A stretch of 64,000 nt of DNA from Arthrobacter ipis (GTDB lineage: Bacteria > Actinomycetota > Actinomycetes > Actinomycetales > Micrococcaceae). The stretch lies in contig NZ_JAAOXD010000003.1 of NCBI RefSeq assembly GCF_014694315.1, positions 959,741 to 1,023,740 of the forward strand, written 5' to 3'. Position numbers and translations under genes: made by a program. The notes below the pieces were generated by a model, which did no database searches, was not told where the DNA came from, and saw nothing but the letters and a program-made list of their open reading frames with translations. Below are positions 26,181 to 35,034 of the stretch, piece by piece. Positions within the stretch are counted from its first letter, which is position 1, and the number at the start of each line of letters is the position of its first letter.

Positions 26181-27128
26181 TTACTTGGGGAGCAGCTCCC
26201 ACAACAGCCACAGGGGCGGCGCCAGCAGTGCAGCTGATACGAGACCCGCGACGAGCGACCGTCCCACCACCCGAAGCACGGTACCCGGCCGCTGATCCCG
26301 GCCATACCGGTAGTGCGGTGGGGCGGGACGCTTGTGGGCCGGACGCCGGAGCGCTGCCCCGGACGTGTTCGCGTCATCCGTTCCCTTGGTGCTCGGGCGG
26401 CCTGTGGCCGGGCCCCTGGCTGGGCGGTACGCAGGGTTCCGGACAGGGCCGGCCTCCGGCACCTGCGGACGGGTTAGAAGTTGCCCGAGTTGTGCGTAGA
26501 GCCGCAGGACCGAAGGCGCATCCAGCACGTCCGGCAGGCCTGTCACGGCGGCCGCCAGGCCGTCGATCCCCCGCACGTCGATGCCCGACCCGGTGGTGCC
26601 CCGCAGTTCCGGCTGGGCTGTCAGGCAGATCAGCGAGCGGACCAGCCTCCGCCACGGCGCCGGCAGGACCGCGGCCACCGCGGCTGCCTGCGCCAGCGAC
26701 GTCTCCACCGCCGGGAACCGGTCATGACCGTTTTGGAGGAGCGCGCCATCCACGACGTCGATGTGGCCGGACCAGTTCTTGACGCTGACCACCACCACAC
26801 CGCCGGGTCCCACCAGCACGTGCTCCAGCCGGGCCAGCGGGCGGCCGGGCCAATGAACGTCGTGAAGGAGGAACCAGCCGTAGGGCCCCAGCTCGGCAAG
26901 CCGTTCGGCCACCAGGTGGCTGCTTTGCTCCGCACCGACAGAACCGGCACCAACAAGGCCGGATCCAACAGGAACCACTCCGGCCTTGCCCGCTCCAAAC
27001 TGGCCAGCAGGACCGAAGCTCGCGCCCTCAACCGGGCCCCCGCCGCTGGGGGCGAGGTCGCGCTTCAGCCGCGCGATCCGTTCGGAGGCGAGCCTCGTCC
27101 GTTCGAATGCTGCATCTCCAGCCCCCAT
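26181..27128 (-). CDS. NERD (nuclease-related) domain protein
   Basis: 315 residues. The NERD region (about 70-190) has HVLVGPGGVVVVSVKNWSGH, where most members have Glu before Val-Lys; here it is Ser, so one presumed catalytic acid is missing. The N-terminus is a charged helix followed by Gly/Val repeats. The C-terminus ends in a single membrane helix (about 292-312), giving a tail-anchored layout. Its biological role is unknown. It is transcribed away from pgm and is followed by DUF4190. Confidence 0.78.
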   Translation of the reverse strand: MGAGDAAFERTRLASERIARLKRDLAPSGGGPVEGASFGPAGQFGAGKAGVVPVGSGLVGAGSVGAEQSSHLVAERLAELGPYGWFLLHDVHWPGRPLARLEHVLVGPGGVVVVSVKNWSGHIDVVDGALLQNGHDRFPAVETSLAQAAAVAAVLPAPWRRLVRSLICLTAQPELRGTTGSGIDVRGIDGLAAAVTGLPDVLDAPSVLRLYAQLGQLLTRPQVPEAGPVRNPAYRPARGPATGRPSTKGTDDANTSGAALRRPAHKRPAPPHYRYGRDQRPGTVLRVVGRSLVAGLVSAALLAPPLWLLWELLPK

Positions 27129-27532
27129 TGTTCACCTCTGCATTGCTCGCTCGTCTTCCGAATGACCGGCCCAATTCAACCGAACCACATCACCCGGCCG
27201 TAAATTTTCCCGGCCCAATGGCCGGACGAATTGCTGGCCCCAGCGGGCGGAATTAACCCTCCCGCGGATGGCACGGCTAGAAATTCAGCCACAGGCTCCC
27301 GGGACGTTTCCGCTGGTCCGGACGCCCGGCGTCGTACTGGCACCGGGTGTTCCTGCCGTTTGAACGTAACAGCCCCCTCAGGGGCGGGTATATAAGTACT
27401 TTTTCCGCACTACTCAGTTTTTTCTTCCGGATAAATGCAAGTAGCGCCGCAATTTCGTGACATTCTGCGTCACAGGGGCCGGATTCCGGACACTGCGTGT
27501 TGACCTTCGCCGTCGTCTGGCATGCTGGTGCC
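27129..27532. other. Intergenic region upstream of pgm and NERD genes
   Basis: About 400 bases between divergent genes. The part from 27380 to 27460 is clearly AT-rich for this DNA (TATATAAGTACTTTTT, CAGTTTTTTCTTCC) and may hold promoters for one or both genes, but I could not find a convincing -35/-10 pair or a conserved RNA structure. Short ORFs here lack ribosome sites. Confidence 0.4.
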
Positions 27533-29194
27533 ATGGCTAGCCGAGCGGGCACAGTTGCCCAACCCCAAGACCTTGTCGACCTGACCGCACTGCTCGACGC
27601 GTACTACGACGTCAAGCCTGACCTGGGGGATCCCGGCCAGCGCGTGGCATTCGGAACCTCCGGGCACCGCGGCTCAAGCCTGAAAGCGTCCTTCAACGAA
27701 GGGCACATCGTGGCGATCACGCAGGCGATCGTGGAGTACCGCGCCGGGCAGGGCATCACCGGCCCGCTGTTCCTGGCCAAGGACACCCACGGACTGAGCG
27801 AACCGGCGCAAAACTCCGCCCTTGAGGTGCTGGCCGCGAACGGCGTGAACGTCCTCATCGACGCGCGTCACGGCTACACCCCCACCCCGGCCCTCAGCCA
27901 CGCCATCCTCACGTACAACAACAACGCCCCTGCCGGAGCGCCGCAGGCTGACGGCATTGTTGTCACCCCCAGCCACAACCCGCCGGCCGACGGCGGCTTC
28001 AAGTACAACCCTCCGCACGGCGGCCCGGCCGACACCGACGCGACGGGATGGATCGCCAACCGCGCCAACGAACTGCTGGAGAACGGGCTCCGCGGCGTGA
28101 AGCGGATTCCGCTGGCCCAGGCCCTCGAGGCCGAAACCACCGGAAAGTTCGATTTCCTCAGCAGCTATGTGGACGATCTGCCGTCCGTCCTGAACCTGGA
28201 CGCCATCCGCGACGCCGGCGTCCGGATCGGCGCCGACCCCATGGGCGGCGCGTCCGTGGATTACTGGGGTGAGATCGGCGAACGCCACCAGCTGAACCTC
28301 ACGGTGGTCAACCCCACGGTGGACCCGCAGTGGGCCTTCATGACCCTGGACTGGGACGAGAAGATCCGGATGGACTGCTCTTCGCCGTCGGCCATGGCAT
28401 CCCTCATCAACCGGATGGCGGTTGGTGCGGACGGGTCCACCGCGTTCGATGTCGCCACCGGGAATGACGCCGACGCCGACCGGCACGGCATCGTTACCCC
28501 TGACGGCGGACTGATGAACCCCAACCACTACCTCGCGGTGGCCATCGACTACCTGTACCGCAACCGCAGCGGCTGGAACCCGAACTCCGTTGTGGGCAAG
28601 ACCCTGGTGTCCTCCTCGATCATCGACCGCGTGGCCGGCGGCCTGGGCCGCAAGCTCGTGGAGGTGCCCGTGGGCTTCAAATGGTTCGTCCCCGGCCTGC
28701 TCTCCGGCGAAGGCGCATTCGGCGGCGAGGAATCCGCCGGCGCTTCGTTCAACAAGCGCGACGGCAGCGTCTGGACCACGGACAAGGACGGCATCCTGCT
28801 GGCGCTGCTGGCCTCGGAGATCACGGCCGTCACCGGCAAGTCGCCGTCGCAGCTCTACAAAGGCCTCACGGACCAGTTCGGGGCGCCGGTGTATGCACGG
28901 ATCGACGCCGCCGCCACCCGGGACCAGAAGGCGGCGCTGGGCAAGCTGTCGCCGTCGGACGTCACTGCGACGGAACTGGCCGGCGAGGCCATCACGGCGA
29001 AACTGACCGAGGCGCCGGGCAACGGCGCATCCATCGGCGGACTGAAGGTGGTCACCGAGAACGCGTGGTTCGCGGCCCGCCCCTCCGGCACCGAGGACGT
29101 CTACAAGATCTACGCTGAGTCCTTCAAGGGCGCCGACCACCTCAAGCAGGTCCAGGCCGAGGCCAAGGCGCTGGTGGACGGGGTCATTTCCTAG
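27533..29194 (+). CDS. pgm: Phosphoglucomutase (alpha-D-glucose-specific)
   Basis: Interconverts glucose 1- and 6-phosphate, linking glycogen/trehalose metabolism and cell-wall sugars to glycolysis. The 553-residue protein has the phospho-serine loop VVTPSHNP, the metal loop [10 protein letters not shown], the sugar loop [10 protein letters not shown] and the phosphate site [10 protein letters not shown]. It starts at the ATG 27533; a longer frame from 27497 has no support. A perfect hairpin follows the stop. It appears monocistronic. Confidence 0.96.
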   Translation: MASRAGTVAQPQDLVDLTALLDAYYDVKPDLGDPGQRVAFGTSGHRGSSLKASFNEGHIVAITQAIVEYRAGQGITGPLFLAKDTHGLSEPAQNSALEVLAANGVNVLIDARHGYTPTPALSHAILTYNNNAPAGAPQADGIVVTPSHNPPADGGFKYNPPHGGPADTDATGWIANRANELLENGLRGVKRIPLAQALEAETTGKFDFLSSYVDDLPSVLNLDAIRDAGVRIGADPMGGASVDYWGEIGERHQLNLTVVNPTVDPQWAFMTLDWDEKIRMDCSSPSAMASLINRMAVGADGSTAFDVATGNDADADRHGIVTPDGGLMNPNHYLAVAIDYLYRNRSGWNPNSVVGKTLVSSSIIDRVAGGLGRKLVEVPVGFKWFVPGLLSGEGAFGGEESAGASFNKRDGSVWTTDKDGILLALLASEITAVTGKSPSQLYKGLTDQFGAPVYARIDAAATRDQKAALGKLSPSDVTATELAGEAITAKLTEAPGNGASIGGLKVVTENAWFAARPSGTEDVYKIYAESFKGADHLKQVQAEAKALVDGVIS

Positions 29195-29220
29195 GAGATT
29201 ACTGGTTCCCTAGGAACAAG

Positions 29221-29255
29221 AAAGCGCCGGATGGCTGTTGGCCATCCGGCGCTTT
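29221..29255 (+). terminator. Terminator of pgm
   Basis: A perfect 15-bp stem (AAAGCGCCGGATGGC with its complement) and a 5-nt loop, 26 bases after the pgm stop, followed by GCTTATGC. The A-rich start and T-rich end of the stem make it work in either direction. Confidence 0.85.
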
Positions 29256-29342
29256 GCTTATGCTCAAGAAGTCCAAACAGGACTAACATGGGAAGTGGCC
29301 CGGATGCATGCCTTGCAGTTTTGACTGCAGAAATACTGTCCA

Positions 29343-29382
29343 GAATGCCTCCGGAATGTCCCCCATATTGCCGGAGGCATTC
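29343..29382 (-). terminator. Terminator of the nitroreductase gene
   Basis: A 12-bp perfect stem (29343-29354 with 29371-29382, GAATGCCTCCGG) around a 16-nt loop, about 30 bases past the minus-strand stop at 29413. A small second dyad (TGCAGT/ACTGCA) lies just beyond. Confidence 0.65.
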
Positions 29383-29412
29383 CGTGTTCGGAGGCTGTCC
29401 GTAACCCGGTCC

Positions 29413-30018
29413 TTAGACCGTGCGGACCACGTCCTCGTAGGCGAACTTGGGCTTTGCTTCGCCCCAGGCCTCGGGGCCGGGCTGGCCGATGTTCACCACC
29501 AGGAAGCTCTTCTGGTCGCCTGCGGGGAAGAACTCCGCGTCGATGGCGGGGAAGTCCGCGCCGGTCATCGGGCCGGCGGCGAAGCCCAGCGAGCGGACGG
29601 CCAGGATGAAGTAACCGGCCTGCAGGTGGGCGTTGTTGTTGCCCGTGGAGGTGGCCAGGTCCGGTGCGGCGTCATACATGGCCTTGGGGGCGTTGTAGCC
29701 GGGGAGGAAGTTGTCCCACTGCTCCTGCCAGGCGGTGTCGTAGCTGAGGATCGCCACCAGGGGTGCGGAGGCCGTCTTGGCCCGGTTCCCTGAGGACAGG
29801 GCAGCCACGAGCTTGGCGCGGGCGTCCTCCGAGCGCACGTAGGTGACGCGCAGCGGCTGGGAGTTGAAGGCGGTGGGGCCGAACTTGGTCAGTTCGTAGA
29901 TGGCGCGGGCCTGCTGCTCGCTGACCTCGCCGGTGAACGCGTTGGCGGTGCGGGCTTCGGCGAAGATGGCATCCACGGCGGCGGAATCGATCACTGCTTC
30001 TTCATGGGCGATTGTCAT
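29413..30018 (-). CDS. Nitroreductase family, RutE-like malonic semialdehyde reductase
   Basis: 201-residue flavin enzyme. FGPTAFNSQPLRVTYVRSE and GYFILAVRSLGFAAGPMTG match the HadB/RutE branch, which reduces malonic semialdehyde to 3-hydroxypropionate in uracil breakdown; general nitro/quinone reduction is the alternative. AAAGGGG precedes the ATG at 30018. It is divergent from a uracil-type NCS2 permease, which supports a pyrimidine or beta-alanine link, yet no rutABCDF genes are in the window. Confidence 0.85.
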   Translation of the reverse strand: MTIAHEEAVIDSAAVDAIFAEARTANAFTGEVSEQQARAIYELTKFGPTAFNSQPLRVTYVRSEDARAKLVAALSSGNRAKTASAPLVAILSYDTAWQEQWDNFLPGYNAPKAMYDAAPDLATSTGNNNAHLQAGYFILAVRSLGFAAGPMTGADFPAIDAEFFPAGDQKSFLVVNIGQPGPEAWGEAKPKFAYEDVVRTV

Positions 30019-30294
30019 TCGCGCCCCTTTCACTATGCCGACATACGCCTGCGGCGCAGCCGGACAGTCCTGGTTGCTTTCGTTGGGTTCAACCGTATCC
30101 AGCGGCGCACTCTTCCCGGAATGGACAAATAAGCGGCGTGACGTTTCACACACCGCGGCACCCCTTTGCGTGCTGCACAGTGCTGCGGCGGCTGTTGGCC
30201 GGATGCCCTCTCGTGCCCGCGTCCGGCGGGGTATTCTTGCTCCTGAAGATCCAGCCCGGCGAGCGGGCAAACTCCCCTCCGAAAGGCCCCGCCA

Positions 30295-31647
30295 ATGAGC
30301 ATGCTCGGAACCAAATGGAAGCTGCACGGCAACGGCAAGGCCGTACGTCCGGGCGAGGTGGTGGCTCCCGGCGAGCGGCTCGCGTGGCCCATCACCATCG
30401 GCGTGGGCATGCAGCACGTTGTGGCCATGTTCGGCGCCACCTTCCTGGTGCCGATCATCACCGGAATGCCGCCGGCCACCACGCTCTTCTTCTCGGGCAT
30501 CGGCACACTCCTGTTCCTCGTGATCACCCAGGGCCGCGTTCCCAGCTACCTTGGCTCGAGCTTTGCGTTCATTGCGCCCATCACGGCGTCCCAGCAGCAG
30601 TTCGGCATCCCCGGGGCGCTGGGCGGCGTGGTGCTGGCCGGCGCCGGCCTCGCCGTGATCGGCGCGATCGTGCAGAAGTTCGGCGCCGGCTGGATCAACC
30701 GGCTGATGCCGCCGATTGTCACGGGCGCCATCGTGGCCCTGATCGGGCTCAACCTGGCTCCTGCCGCCAAGAACAACTTCGACGCCGCCCCCGTAACGGC
30801 ACTAATCACGCTGGCCACGATTATCGTGGTGAGCGTCCTGTTCCGCGGAATCATCGGCCGCCTCAGCATCCTGGTGGGTGTGCTGGTGGGCTACCTCGTG
30901 GCCATGCTCCGCGGCGAGGTGAGCTACGACAAGATGGACGCCGCCGCCTGGGTGGGACTCCCCCACTTCCAGACGCCCGAGTTCCACATCGGCGTACTGG
31001 GCCTGTTCGTGCCGGTGGTCCTGGTGCTGGTGGCCGAAAACATCGGCCACGTGAAGTCGGTGTCGGCCATGACCGGCCAGAACCTGGACGGCGTCTCCGG
31101 CCGTGCCCTGATGGCCGATGGTGCCGCCACGGTGCTCGCCGGCTTCGGCGGTGGTTCGGGTACCACCACGTACGCGGAGAACATCGGCGTCATGGCGGCC
31201 ACCAAGGTCTACTCCACTGCCGCCTACTGGGTGGCCGGCATCTTCGCCATCCTGCTGAGCTTCTCCCCCAAGTTCGGCGAACTGATCGCCACTGTCCCGC
31301 CGGGCGTGCTGGGCGGCGCCGCAACCATGCTGTACGGCATGATCGGCATCCTCGGCGTGAAGATCTGGGTCCAGAACAAGGTCAATTTTTCGAATCCGGT
31401 GAACCTGACCACGGCCGCAGTTTCCCTCATCATCGGCATCGCGGACTACACCTGGACCGTGGGGGACCTGAAGTTCACGGGCATCGCGCTCGGATCCGCC
31501 GCGGCCCTCGTGATCTATCACGGCATGAAGGCCATCGCGAAGGCACGCGGCACCGCTGCCGAGCCCGAGACTGAGCAGCAGGGCCTGCCGCCAGCCGCCA
31601 AGGCAGCAATCAACGCCGCGGCAAAGAGGCAGCCCAAGAAGCGTTAA
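30295..31647 (+). CDS. Uracil/xanthine permease, NCS2 family
   Basis: 450-residue transporter with about 12-14 membrane helices. The NCS2 motif QHVVAMFGAT (about 40-49) and the substrate segments AENIGHVKSVSAMTGQNLDG and GGSGTTTYAENIG are present, closest to the uracil (UraA/RutG) branch. The C-terminal 40 residues are a charged Ala/Lys tail. AAAGG lies upstream of the ATG. The 276-base gap to the divergent nitroreductase should hold both promoters; no motif stood out. Confidence 0.92.
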   Translation: MSMLGTKWKLHGNGKAVRPGEVVAPGERLAWPITIGVGMQHVVAMFGATFLVPIITGMPPATTLFFSGIGTLLFLVITQGRVPSYLGSSFAFIAPITASQQQFGIPGALGGVVLAGAGLAVIGAIVQKFGAGWINRLMPPIVTGAIVALIGLNLAPAAKNNFDAAPVTALITLATIIVVSVLFRGIIGRLSILVGVLVGYLVAMLRGEVSYDKMDAAAWVGLPHFQTPEFHIGVLGLFVPVVLVLVAENIGHVKSVSAMTGQNLDGVSGRALMADGAATVLAGFGGGSGTTTYAENIGVMAATKVYSTAAYWVAGIFAILLSFSPKFGELIATVPPGVLGGAATMLYGMIGILGVKIWVQNKVNFSNPVNLTTAAVSLIIGIADYTWTVGDLKFTGIALGSAAALVIYHGMKAIAKARGTAAEPETEQQGLPPAAKAAINAAAKRQPKKR

Positions 31648-31687
31648 ACGCTTCCTGGACTGCCTCCGAAATCACTCCGCGCCGGGC

Positions 31688-32236
31688 CTACCCGGCGTCG
31701 AACGTTTCGTCGTCGTCGTTGGGTGACTCCTCCTTTGGCAGGTCGTTTCCGCTGCCGTCCGGAATACCGGCCGCCTCCTGCCCGGGCTCCGAGGAAAACT
31801 GCCCGGCGCCGGATTCGTCCGCGTTGCCTTCGTCGATCTCGGCGTCCGCCGAGGGCACGGCCGTGTCCCTGTCCTCCGCGCCAGCCCCGGGCGAGGCGTC
31901 CGGATCGCGCGGCAGCGGTGACTCACCGGGGACCGGGTCAAAGCCCGCCACGTTACTTTCACCCTCGGCGTGGAGCTGGTCATCGGTTCCGCCGAAGCGA
32001 CCGGCCCCGGGTTCGCCCGAGCTGTCCTGGTCCTCCTCCGCGAAGTGGCTGAGGTTCGGGGTGCCGGTCTGGAAGGTCTCTCCCTCGGGGCTGTTCTGGT
32101 TCAGGCCCGCAGCGTCGAAGTCTTCCTCCTCGCGGGGCTGGGCAAACTGCCGGCCGCCGGCTTCCTGCTCCGCGGTGGGCGTGCCGTAGCCTCCCGCTTC
32201 CTCTTCAGGGGCTGCTTGCTGGTTGTCCTGGCTCAT
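31688..32236 (-). CDS. Acidic, disordered hypothetical protein
   Basis: 182 residues, strongly enriched in Glu, Asp, Gly, Pro, Ser and Ala, with no hydrophobic core and no Cys. It fits actinobacterial disordered proteins of the DUF5709 kind, but I am not certain of the family. AGGAGG 5 bases before the ATG is a strong ribosome site. It follows the stress-type SDR gene by 48 bases on the same strand, so the two may be coexpressed. Confidence 0.65.
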   Translation of the reverse strand: MSQDNQQAAPEEEAGGYGTPTAEQEAGGRQFAQPREEEDFDAAGLNQNSPEGETFQTGTPNLSHFAEEDQDSSGEPGAGRFGGTDDQLHAEGESNVAGFDPVPGESPLPRDPDASPGAGAEDRDTAVPSADAEIDEGNADESGAGQFSSEPGQEAAGIPDGSGNDLPKEESPNDDDETFDAG

Positions 32237-32284
32237 CTGTTCCTCCTGCTTGGTGGGAATGCTTGGCTGGGAATTGCTGGAAAC

Positions 32285-33184
32285 TCAAAGACCCTTGCCG
32301 CCGGTGACAGGGACCACCGCGCCGGACATGTACGAACCGGCGTCGGACGCCAGCAGCACGTAGGCGGGGGCGAGCTCGGCGGGCTGTCCGGCGCGCTGCA
32401 GCGGGGTGTCCTGGCCGAACTTGGGCAGCTTGTCTGGCCATTCGGTGGCGGGGATGAGCGGGGTCCAGATTGGCCCGGGCGCCACGGCGTTGACGCGGAT
32501 CCCCTTGGGTCCCAGTTCCTGGGCGAGGGCCTTGGTGAAGGCCACCTGGGCCGCCTTGGTCATGGCGTAGTCAATGAGCCCGGGAGACGGATTGAATGCC
32601 TGGATGGAGGCCGTGGTGATGATCGAGGCACCGGCCTTTAGGTGCGGCACCGCGGCCCGGGCTGTCCACAGCAGCGAGTACAGGTTCGTCTTGAAGACGC
32701 GGTCGAACTCCTCGGTGGGCAGGGACTCAAGGCTGTCGCGGTTCTTCTGGTACGCCGCGTTCAGCACCACCACGTCGAGCCGGCCAAACTCGGCAACGGC
32801 GTCCTCGACTATCGATGTGCTGAAGTCCTCGTTCCTGCCCTCGCCCGCGAGGAGCAGTGCCCGCCGGCCAGCCTTGCGGATCCATTCGGCTGTGTCCTGC
32901 GCGTCGTCCTCCTCTTCGGGGAGATAGGAAATGGCGACGTCGGCCCCCTCGCGTGCGAAGGCGATGGCCACCGCCTTGCCGATTCCGGAGTCGCCGCCCG
33001 TGATGAGCGCCGCCTTGCCCTCCAGCGCCCCGCTACCCTCGTAGCTCAGCTCGCCGTGGTCCGGCTGCGGATCCATCGGTGCCGTCAGGCCCGGCTGCTT
33101 CTGCTCCTGCTCGGGGAAGGGCCCTGAGTGGTACGTTCCCCGGGGATCACCGGGCTGGTCGGACTGCTTGGCTGGGTCGCTCAT
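32285..33184 (-). CDS. SDR oxidoreductase, general-stress type
   Basis: 299-residue classical-extended short-chain dehydrogenase. The cofactor motif is TGGDSGIGKAVA, with NAAYQ, the catalytic YAMTK and the C-terminal VTGGKGL. The hydrophilic N-terminal extension (1-50, MDPQPDHGELSYEGSGAL) is typical of the YdaD/YghA/GSP39 group, often induced by stress and acting on sugars or aldehydes. The start at 33184 is supported by AGGTGG. It is divergent from the DUF6328 gene. Confidence 0.87.
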   Translation of the reverse strand: MSDPAKQSDQPGDPRGTYHSGPFPEQEQKQPGLTAPMDPQPDHGELSYEGSGALEGKAALITGGDSGIGKAVAIAFAREGADVAISYLPEEEDDAQDTAEWIRKAGRRALLLAGEGRNEDFSTSIVEDAVAEFGRLDVVVLNAAYQKNRDSLESLPTEEFDRVFKTNLYSLLWTARAAVPHLKAGASIITTASIQAFNPSPGLIDYAMTKAAQVAFTKALAQELGPKGIRVNAVAPGPIWTPLIPATEWPDKLPKFGQDTPLQRAGQPAELAPAYVLLASDAGSYMSGAVVPVTGGKGL

Positions 33185-33361
33185 TATCCACCTGCTCACA
33201 TTGTCGGGCTGCCGGTTGTTCGAACCTAACGCAGGTTTGAGGAGCAAGTCCACCACCTAACGCAAGACTAGTCAGTAAACTTAGCATTTGTTGAATTGGG
33301 GCAGACTTGAGCCTAGGTTTGGAGCAAGCGCGCCCGCTGCGGGCCAGACAGAGGAGGGTTC

Positions 33362-33859
33362 ATGACCGATACGGACGCCCTGGCTGGCAGCGGCCGGAAC
33401 GAGACCCGCGAGGAGCAGCTGGACCGGAACTGGATGGAACTGATCCAAGAGTTGCGGGTCCTGCAGACGGGCGTCCAGATCCTCGCCGGCTTCCTGCTGA
33501 CGCTGCCTTTCCAGCAGCGCTTTGAGACCCTCGACGATTTCCAGGTCACGCTCTATCTCGTGAACGTGGCCCTTGCCGCCCTGACCACCGCGTTTATCCT
33601 CCTGCCGGTCAGCGTCCACCGCCGGCTGTTCCGCAAACGGCTCAAGGCAACCCTGGTTGCCAGCGCGGACAACATCACCAAGATCGCCCTGGGCGGAGTG
33701 GCCTCCCTCAGCGTGGGAACCGCCGCGCTGGTGTTCGACGTTACGGCAGGCCGCACCGTGGGCCTTATCGCCGGCGGCGTGCTCCTTGCTGTGCTGGCCA
33801 TCCTCCTGGCCTACGTCCCCGTGCACCTGCACCGGAGGGCCAAGAAAGAGGGCGGCTAA
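33362..33859 (+). CDS. DUF6328 membrane protein
   Basis: 165 residues: an N-terminal amphipathic segment with WMELIQELRVLQTGVQILAG, then four membrane helices (about 38-58, 70-92, 108-128 and 132-155). It matches the DUF6328 pattern as I know it. GAGGAGG lies directly before the ATG. Function is unknown. The stop interlocks with the glycerate kinase stop in a shared CTAA (33856-33859). Confidence 0.8.
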   Translation: MTDTDALAGSGRNETREEQLDRNWMELIQELRVLQTGVQILAGFLLTLPFQQRFETLDDFQVTLYLVNVALAALTTAFILLPVSVHRRLFRKRLKATLVASADNITKIALGGVASLSVGTAALVFDVTAGRTVGLIAGGVLLAVLAILLAYVPVHLHRRAKKEGG

Positions 33860-34980
33860 GCCCCTTCCAGCACCTGCCGCGTGGCCCATACAAGGTATTT
33901 GCCGGCGTCGGACATGGCGTCCTGCGGGCTGGGCGCGACGTCCAGCAGCTGCGCCGCGGCCACCACACCGTGCTCAGCCAGCTCCTCCGGCGTGACCAGA
34001 ATGCGCCCCGCCACCGCGACGACCGGGATGCCGCGGTCCCGGGCGGCCTCCGCCAGCGCGATCGGCGCCTTGCCGGTGAGCGACTGGGCGTCCATGGAGC
34101 CCTCGCCGGTGATCACCAGGTCGGCGTCGGCCAGCCGTTCGGCCAGCCCGGTGAGCGCGGCCACCAGAGCGAAGCCGCCTTCCAGCGTGGCCCGGGTGAA
34201 AGCAAGGAACGACGCCGGGAAGCCGCCGGCGGCCCCGGCGCCCGGGACGTTGACGTCCCGGCCCGTCGCCTCCCGGAGGAGGGATGCCCAGTTGCGCAGG
34301 CCGGCGTCGAGCTTCTCAACGGCGTCGTCGTCGGCGCCCTTCTGACGGCCGAAGACGTGCGCGGCACCGGTGGCGCCGTAGAGCGGGCTCTGGACATCGA
34401 CGGCGATCCGGAACGTGACGGCGGACAGCCGCGGATCCAGCCCGGAGACATCCAGGGAAACGGCGTCGGCCAGGGACCCGCCGCCCAGCGGCACCACGTT
34501 CCCGGCGGCGTCGAGCGGCTTGAGGCCCAGCGCGCGCAGGGCGCCGCTGCCGCCGTCGGTCATGGCCGAGCCGCCGACGCCCAGCACGATTTCGGTGGCG
34601 CCAGCATCGAGGGCGGCGGCGATGAGCTGCCCACAGCCGTAGCTGTGTGCCCGCAGGGAGTTCTCCGGCGTCGGCTCCATGTGGGCCAGACCGGAGGCCT
34701 GCGCCGTTTCGATAACTGCGGTGGTGGCGCCGGACCCGTCCTTCCGGAGGGCCCAGGCGGCGCCGATCGGAGCCAGGATGGGACCAACGACGGCGTTGAT
34801 CCGCTCCTCGTAGCCGGCGGCGACGGCGGCTTCCAGGGTTCCCTCGCCGCCGTCGGCCACCGGGAACTGCGTGGTCACGGCGTCCGGGTAGACCCGGAGT
34901 GCGCCCTCGGCGATGGCGGCGGCGGCTTCGACGGCGGTGAGTGACCCCTTGAACTTGTCCGGGGCAATGAGGATACGCAT
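33856..34980 (-). CDS. Glycerate kinase (GarK/GlxK family)
   Basis: Phosphorylates D-glycerate, feeding it into lower glycolysis. The 374-residue protein has the opening APDKFKGSLTA, PVADGGEGTLEA, GVGGSAMTDGGSG and LVITGEGSMDAQSLTGKAP. No other glyoxylate or glucarate genes are near, so the glycerate source is unclear. AGGA precedes the ATG. Confidence 0.93.
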   Translation of the reverse strand: MRILIAPDKFKGSLTAVEAAAAIAEGALRVYPDAVTTQFPVADGGEGTLEAAVAAGYEERINAVVGPILAPIGAAWALRKDGSGATTAVIETAQASGLAHMEPTPENSLRAHSYGCGQLIAAALDAGATEIVLGVGGSAMTDGGSGALRALGLKPLDAAGNVVPLGGGSLADAVSLDVSGLDPRLSAVTFRIAVDVQSPLYGATGAAHVFGRQKGADDDAVEKLDAGLRNWASLLREATGRDVNVPGAGAAGGFPASFLAFTRATLEGGFALVAALTGLAERLADADLVITGEGSMDAQSLTGKAPIALAEAARDRGIPVVAVAGRILVTPEELAEHGVVAAAQLLDVAPSPQDAMSDAGKYLVWATRQVLEGA

Positions 34981-35034
34981 GCCCCTATCCTGCCACCCCT
35001 ACCGGGGAACGCGCTTACCCATTCCGTCATGCGG

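Noticed and set aside
27277..27552. 91-codon minus-strand frame in front of pgm
   Set aside because: No ribosome site, an AT-rich leader-like region, and it overlaps the start of pgm.
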